Shown in pieces: positions 57,878 to 64,000 of a DNA stretch of 64,000 nt. The notes under the pieces were generated by a model. The model worked only from the letters and a program-made list of their open reading frames with translations, ran no database searches and was not told the DNA's origin. Where the stretch lies: the NCBI GenBank assembly GCA_037389465.1, contig JAZARR010000230.1, forward strand, positions 744,001-808,000. Reading direction: 5' to 3'. How positions within the stretch are numbered: the first letter of the stretch is position 1; the number at the start of each line of letters is the position of its first letter. The DNA comes from Baylisascaris procyonis (taxonomy: Eukaryota; Nematoda; Chromadorea; Rhabditida; Ascarididae). The translations under genes were made by a program, and so were the position numbers.

Positions 57878-59345
57878 AAATATCATAGAATCATTAACGA
57901 GGAAATTGTTTTTTTGTCTTCAAATACAGTTTTTCCTAAATTGTTGAAAACTAGTGAACTGAAGCTGTTGGACAAATCGGTGGTAGAGTTTAGGCATTTC
58001 GCAATACCACCTAGGTGAACAATGAGTTGCTTTGATCGTTAATTTTAGGCTTGAGCACTAATTATAACTGCTTATTGACATAGTTCGTGGTTCTATCATT
58101 TGAACGCTATGATAAGAACTTTGGTTTCGTCTATCAATTTGCCGCCTTAGATGACTTGTTCTATGCAAAAGTCTTGTTCGACGTTGACTAACGAGCTTCT
58201 TTGATGCTTTCGAGTAGGTCTCAATCTGTGTTTTTAATCAGTGATAAAATGATAGATAGATTTGTGCACTAGAGTCATAAGAATGTTTGCTTTTGATAAG
58301 AGGTCGTGCAATAATAACATACTTATGGTAGAACAAGAATAAAGAGCAATGCGCCGCCCACCGAGCGATGCGTCTTATAGATTGTGACGTGGACCCTCAG
58401 CCATTCTCAACGTTTGTCGATATGAAGATCGGTTTCATCGGTGCAGGCAAGATGGGGCAGGCCTTATGTAGAGGCCTTATCAATTCTGGTGGGTTAACTC
58501 TCGCTTGTTCATTTGTAACCGTTGTGCTGCTAGAGATTTCTGAGAGTTGTTTATGCTTTTTGATAGGTTACCATTTAACTTTTATCTTTAAAGAGTGGTC
58601 TAGTTGCTTTTCGATTTATATTGTTTTCTTAGTATTGAATATTAATTTGTTGTTTGCTTTGATTATTGATTTGATATTCGAAGCTGTCGAAATGGAATTG
58701 CATATTTTAATTTCTACATATTTTAATTTCGTTTTCGATCGCGCGGAGATTCCCGTAATTATGCTATTTGTTTGTTTTTAAATGCTTTGTCATAATAACC
58801 GACTCTATTTTTTATCCATTCAGAGTGCTCAGATGAAGTCATATATAGAAAAATATGCCGTCGAAAATCCCGTTAAAAATTCTGTAGATCAGATTCTGAT
58901 AATTAAATTCCCCATAGTTGAGCGCAGATGGAAAATGAAGGCAGTGAATCTTTGTTGAAGATTGGTTGATGACTATATAACCACTGTATACGTTATTCTT
59001 TCAATGAGATGAGAATGCCTCACAGGGAATACTTTGTTCACCATAATCCCCGACCTTAGTTTAGATGTGTAATCCCCGACCTTGGTTAAAAAAAGGCTGC
59101 TATCCTTCTTCGATTACATTTGCGCAATTGTTTCGCGCAAGTTGTTTCCAACACGTAGTCGTCAAGGATATGAGATGTTGGCAGGGTGTATGCTTGCGCA
59201 GTTCTTTTATTTTGTACTGTTTATTTAGAATATCTTTTATTACCACTTTTTTATTTAGAATGTTTTGATCACGTGTTGCTTAAACTGCTAGGATTACTCG
59301 TTATCGTTTCAAGTAAGACAGTAAATGTAAGCAAGAATATGCGCT
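57878..59345. repeat. Near-identical tandem duplication, first copy (period 3,145 bp)
   Basis: This tract recurs at 61023-62490 with almost no differences; frames at 58368 and 59065 recur exactly 3,145 bp later. It is the most recent duplication event visible in the right-hand cluster. Confidence 0.85.
58422..58488 (+). pseudogene. Orphan P5CR exon 1, copy C
   Basis: It reads MKIGFIGAGKMGQALCRGLI, with one Ala to Gly change relative to the full gene, and has an intact donor. No exon 2 follows. An upstream in-frame ATG at 58368 and read-through past the donor give an open frame of 137 codons to 58781, made of the Rossmann start fused to hydrophobic intron sequence. Confidence 0.85.
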
Positions 59346-60182
59346 GGTTTTGACAAAGTTTTTTGATGTTTCAAGTGTGAGACGATATGTTTGGCATGCA
59401 TTAACAAGTACTTCGCATTTCAACAGATGAAGCGATCATGTCGTTGTGTGGTTTTCAAATTTCGGGTTCGCAAAAAACGCCTACTTTCCATCTTGCATGA
59501 GGTCGAGTCACCTAGTCCAGTGTTACTTCAAGCTAATAACCTGGGGCTTCTATTTGACAAATCATTATTTGAGACCCTTCATTAAGTGTGCTCTAAGTCA
59601 TCATATATAGTGAGATGAGCCACTTCATCTGAATAAATGCAAAATATCTGTTAATGCGTGCTACAATATTGCCTTACATTTGAGACCTCAACAAAGATTG
59701 CTGAATGCAATGAATATTCGCACTTGTTTTTGTCTTACTTGGGAGATAGTGAATAAACTGTGGCAGTATAGTGGAATATGATCATGCCGATAAAAAGTAT
59801 TGTAGAAGTGATCGTGGTGATAAGAACCTATACCCGCTTCAGCTTCAAAGTAGCAATATTGCATACGAAGGCTTGCTTATCTCGGCAAATACGCTATCCT
59901 GTATTAGGTGAGAAGAATAGAAATGGAGATATGGTTCATTTGATTCGAAATTTTTCCCTCTCGGGAAATTTTATTATATGCGACGTTCTTTGCCTATGCA
60001 ACATTTATGTAACATCGTAGTTAATAAATTTGTGATGGGTCATAGTATTGGAATTATTATTTTTTGGATTGTGATGTTGCAATGCTTCGCAAAGAATTTC
60101 ATGGTTTCGAACAATTATTTTCTATGTAGAAGTTTGAATTTAAGTTTAAAGTATCATTTGCGAGCAAAAACAAGTGAAAGGC

Positions 60183-60671
60183 ATGCTAGCCAATACCGTA
60201 GCTGTCAGCATTTTAAATTCCGCTCATCGGCGAAACCAGTTTTATGCATTGCTAAGCAATAATGAAGTACGTATAGTAGTACTTTCACATATTTCGGCTT
60301 CTGCAATCACTTATAGGTTTCTTTCAGGGAATGTCCTTGTTTCCTCGAATTCACTGGTTCAGAATGGTGGGAAACTTTTAGAACCTTTAAACGCTAATTC
60401 TAAAGCAAATGGATCAACCTGGAACGTCCCATCGTTCACTTTACCGCATATACTGCGCCCGTCAAATTTTCTAATTCTAGCTTCAGCGGTTGCAAAGTTG
60501 CAAATGAAGAACCGACGGGTTCTTCATTTGCAACTTTTCATTGACATAGAAATGGGCAGTGCTGTAGTGGACTTTGCAAGTAAAAATTTGCAAAAAGCGC
60601 ATAGGCGGAAATTCCTGATCGAATGTGTTCGAATAATCAAAACCCTTATTATTAGAAAGTGCATATCATGA
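60183..60671 (+). other. 162-codon open frame in the repeat unit, copy D
   Basis: The same frame as at 48185 is open, with only a few residue differences. It is unrecognised. Confidence 0.22.
60494..60537. repeat. Perfect 20-bp-stem hairpin, copy D
   Basis: The stem and loop are identical to those in copies A and B. Confidence 0.93.
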
Positions 60672-61566
60672 TGCATCGCATACGCACTTCAGATTCCCTT
60701 TTTTTGCTCTGTATGATAAAGTGGTGACCTTTTCTTTCGAAGGCGCAGACGTCTCTGGGTTGGGCGATCAATCGATATCACAAAACCGGTGAATGCTAAA
60801 AAATATACCTCTCATCATCGCGATCAAAGACGTTATTTGATCTTTGTGTGCATATCATTTCGTATTATTTACTCGTGCAAATTGCACTCGTCGTGTTTTT
60901 CTTATATTCAGATGGATAGAAAGAAAATGTGATCCCAGCTTTTGAATCATGTAGACAATCAAATTCAACTCTCATATCGCAAATTTTTGAAATCTATATT
61001 TCCGTTTTCGAATAGACCAATAAAATATCATAGAATCATTAACGAGGAAATTGTTTTTTTGTCTTCAAATACAGTTTTTCCTAAATTGTTGAAAACTAGT
61101 GAACTGAAGCTGTTGGACAAATCGGTGGTAGAGTTTAGGCATTTCGCAATACCACCTAGGTGAACAATGAGTTGCTTTGATCGTTAATTTTAGGCTTGAG
61201 CACTAATTATAACTGCTTATTGACATAGTTCGTGGTTCTATCATTTGAACGCTATGATAAGAACTTTGGTTTCGTCTATCAATTTGCCGCCTTAGATGAC
61301 TTGTTCTATGCAAAAGTCTTGTTCGACGTTGACTAACGAGCTTCTTTGATGCTTTCGAGTAGGTCTCAATCTGTGTTTTTAATCAGTGATAAAATGATAG
61401 ATAGATTTGTGCACTAGAGTCATAAGAATGTTTGCTTTTGATAAGAGGTCGTGCAATAATAACATACTTATGGTAGAACAAGAATAAAGAGCAATGCGCC
61501 GCCCACCGAGCGATGCGTCTTATAGATTGTGACGTGGACCCTCAGCCATTCTCAACGTTTGTCGAT

Positions 61567-61633
61567 ATGAAGATCGGTTTCATCGGTGCAGGCAAGATGG
61601 GGCAGGCCTTATGTAGAGGCCTTATCAATTCTG
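61567..61633 (+). pseudogene. Orphan P5CR exon 1, copy D
   Basis: It is identical to the copy at 58422, including the Ala to Gly change and the 137-codon read-through frame (61513-61926). No downstream P5CR exon lies between it and the window edge. Confidence 0.85.
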
Positions 61634-61990
61634 GTGGGTTAACTCTCGCTTGTTCATTTGTAACCGTTGTGCTGCTAGAGATTTCTGAGAGTTGTTTATG
61701 CTTTTTGATAGGTTACCATTTAACTTTTATCTTTAAAGAGTGGTCTAGTTGCTTTTCGATTTATATTGTTTTCTTAGTATTGAATATTAATTTGTTGTTT
61801 GCTTTGATTATTGATTTGATATTCGAAGCTGTCGAAATGGAATTGCATATTTTAATTTCTACATATTTTAATTTCGTTTTCGATCGCGCGGAGATTCCCG
61901 TAATTATGCTATTTGTTTGTTTTTAAATGCTTTGTCATAATAACCGACTCTATTTTTTATCCATTCAGAGTGCTCAGATGAAGTCATATA

Positions 61991-62839
61991 TAGAAAAATA
62001 TGCCGTCAAAAATCCCGTTAAAAATTCTGTAGATCAGATTCTGATAATTAAATTCCCCATAGTTGAGCGCAGATGGAAAATGAAGGCAGTGAATCTTTGT
62101 TGAAGATTGGTTGATGACTATATAACTACTGTATACGTTATTCTTTCAATGAGATGAGAATGCCTCACAGGGAATACTTTGTTCACCATAATCCCCGACC
62201 TTATTTTAGATGTGTAATCCCCGACCTTGGTTAAAAAAAGGCTGCTATCCTTCTTCGATTACATTTGCGCAATTGTTTCGCGCAAGTTGTTTCCAACACG
62301 TAGTCGTCAAGGATATAAGATGTTGGCAGGGTGTATGCTTGCGCAGTTCTTTTATTTTGTACTGTTTATTTAGAATATCTTTTATTACCACTTTTTTATT
62401 TAGAATGTTTTGATCACGTGTTGCTTAAACTGCTAGGATTACTCGTTATCGTTTCAAGTAAAACAGTAAATGTAAGCAAGAATATGCGCTGACTTTGGCA
62501 AACTTTTTTGCTGTTTTAAGTGTGAGACGGAATGTTTGGCATGCATTAACAAGTACTTCGCATTTTAACAGATGAAGCGATTATATCGTTGTGTGGTTTT
62601 CAAATTTCGGGTTCGCAAAAAACGTCCACTTTTCATCTTGCATGAGGTTGAGTCACCTAGTCCAGTGGCACCTGAAGCAAATAATTTAGGGCTTCTATTT
62701 GACAAATCATTATTTGAGACCTTTCGTTAAGTGTGCTCTAAGTCATCATACATAGTGAGATGAGCCGCTTCATCTGAATGAATGCAAAATATCTGTGGAT
62801 GCGTGGTACAATATTGCCTTACATTTGAGACATCAGCAA
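61991..62839 (+). repeat. P5CR-exon-1 repeat unit, copy E (truncated)
   Basis: This partial unit runs from the small-gene exon-2 remnant through the MKRLYRC short frame (62571) and stops at about 62839, where an inverted copy begins. The first 500 bp belong to the 3,145-bp duplication. Confidence 0.8.
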
Positions 62840-64000
62840 AGAAAGGCTTGCGCCATCTTGCGTGCACCGATGAAACCGATCTTCATATCGACAAACGTTG
62901 ACAATGGCTTAGTGACCCGTCCACGTCACAATCTATAGGACGCATCGCTCGGTGGGCGGCGCATTGCTCTTTATTCCTGTTCTACTGTCAGTATGTTATT
63001 ATTGCACAACATAAACCAATGATCATATCATTTTCCCTTATCAAAAGCAAACATTCTTATGACTCTAGTGCACAAATCTATCTATCATTTTATCACTGAT
63101 TAAAAACACAGACTGAGACCTACTCGAAAGCACCAAGGAAACTCGTTAGTCAACGTCGAACAAGACTTTTGCATAGAACAAGTCATCTAGGCGGCAAATT
63201 GATAGACGAAACCAAAGTTCTTATCATAGCGTGCAAATGATAGAATCACGAACTAAGTCAATAAGCAGTTATAATTAGTGCTCAAGCCTAAAATTAACGA
63301 TCAAAGCAACTCATTGTTCACCTAGGTGGTATTGCGAAATGCCTAAACTCTACCACCGACTTGTCCAACAGCTTCAGTTCACTAGTTTTCAACAATTTAG
63401 GAAAAACTGTATTTGAAGAAAAAAAAAAACAATTTCCTCGTTAATGGTTCTATGATATTTTTTGGTGCATGCGAAAACGAAAATTCCGACTTCAGAAATT
63501 TGCGACAGTGTCGTGTTTGATTATGTACATGATAAAAAATGTAAGAAAAAATCTCAAACGTAAGGCAATATCATAGCACGCATCCGCAGATATTTTGCAT
63601 TCATTCAGATGAAGCGGCTCATCTCACTATATATGATGACTTAGAGCACACTTAACGAAAGATCTCAAATAATGATTTGTCAAATAGAAGCCCTAAGTTA
63701 TTAGCTCGAAGTACTACTGGACCAGGTGACTCGACCTCATGCAAGATGGAAAGTGGACGTTGTTTGCGAAGCCGAAATTTGAAAACCATACAACGATATG
63801 ATCGCTTCATCTGTTAAAATGCGAAGTACTTGTTAATGCATGCCAAACATTCCGTCTCACACTTGAAACAGCAAAAAAGTTTGCCAAAGTCAGCGCATAT
63901 TCTTGCTTACATTTACTGTTTTACTTGAAACGATAACGAGTAATCCTAGCAGTTTAAGCAACACGTGATCAAAACATTCGAAATAAAAAAGTGGTAATAA
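62840..64000 (-). repeat. Inverted P5CR-exon-1 repeat unit, copy F
   Basis: Read on the minus strand, this matches copy C from about 57340 to 58465, including the MKRSYRC short frame, the P5CR 5' flank and most of exon 1. With copy E it forms a large inverted repeat (arms 62382-62829 and 63553-64000). Copies E and F share variants, such as GCTGACTTTGGCAAAC, that other copies lack. It continues beyond the window edge. Confidence 0.85.
62843..62886 (-). pseudogene. P5CR exon-1 fragment on the minus strand, damaged
   Basis: The minus strand reads MKIGFIGARKMAQA and then stops matching. The second Gly of the Rossmann motif is Arg, which would break dinucleotide binding, and the donor is absent because the copy is truncated. 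Confidence 0.8.

Larger units (their letters stand above)
56430..58858 (+). repeat. P5CR-exon-1 repeat unit, copy C (internally deleted)
   Basis: The first part (56430-57785) resembles 46300-47650 with clear divergence, including the candidate small-gene exon 1 at 56773 with a frame-shifted exon 2. The middle part with the 162-codon frame and hairpin is missing. From 57786 the sequence resumes with the P5CR 5' flank and exon 1 (58422). It appears older than the A/B pair because it is more diverged. Confidence 0.8.
58859..61990 (+). repeat. P5CR-exon-1 repeat unit, copy D
   Basis: This unit contains a frame-shifted exon-2 remnant of the small gene at its start, the MKRSC short frame (59431), the 162-codon frame (60183-60671), the hairpin (60494-60537) and P5CR exon 1 (61567-61633). 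Its first two thirds resemble copy B, whereas from about 61023 it is nearly identical to copy C at a distance of 3,145 bp. Confidence 0.85.

Noticed and set aside
1..64000. tRNA, rRNA or snRNA genes
   Set aside because: I looked for tRNA T-loop patterns (GGTTCGAATCC-like) and other conserved RNA motifs and found none convincing. A covariance-model search was not possible.

Overview
The window looks like nuclear DNA of a nematode. It is AT-rich, its genes are split by GT-AG introns of roughly 0.4 to 7.7 kb, and it carries interstitial blocks of TTAGGC, the nematode telomere hexamer. The two recognisable genes are the 3' half of a Cav2-type voltage-gated calcium channel (the C. elegans unc-2 family) and a complete pyrroline-5-carboxylate reductase (P5CR) gene. 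I cannot name the species.

The main architecture is a tandem segmental duplication with a unit of about 28,965 bp. Copy 1 starts outside the window and runs to about 20,945. It holds the end of a 51-bp minisatellite (1-215), an apparently intact channel C-terminus (exons 315-403, 6288-6415, 7534-7615, 11661-11772, 12301-12397, 12813-12985, 13413-13939), and a repeat unit that includes only exon 1 of P5CR (20646-20712). At about 20,946 the sequence jumps back into the channel gene and copy 2 begins. Copy 2 has domain III-IV exons (21258-26150), a post-IQ exon (27006-27113), an intron filled by about 145 copies of the 51-bp minisatellite (27319-34709), and the C-terminal exons again (34809-43072). 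It then reaches the P5CR locus, where exon 1 (49611) leads into the real downstream exons and the gene ends at 54102.

Copy 2 of the channel appears dead. The pore-loop exons of domains III and IV are absent. Joining 26150 to 27006 breaks the frame. A 5.34-kb deletion removed three C-terminal exons, and a frameshift follows. Copy 1 probably carries the working 3' end of the channel, with its 5' part outside the window.

Downstream of P5CR (about 56.4-64 kb) the repeat unit that contains P5CR exon 1 is amplified again, in direct and inverted orientation, with a near-identical 3,145-bp-period duplication and a large inverted repeat at the right edge. P5CR exon 1 occurs six times in the window, but only one copy has downstream exons.

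Other structure includes TTAGGC blocks with about 145-bp spacer boxes in a channel intron (both copies), a 360-bp foldback element, a (TA)n microsatellite, several long hairpins, and a candidate two-exon small gene (46618-46956) of unknown family. All calls come from reading the sequence. No database search was run, and an assembly artefact cannot be excluded as a source of some duplications.
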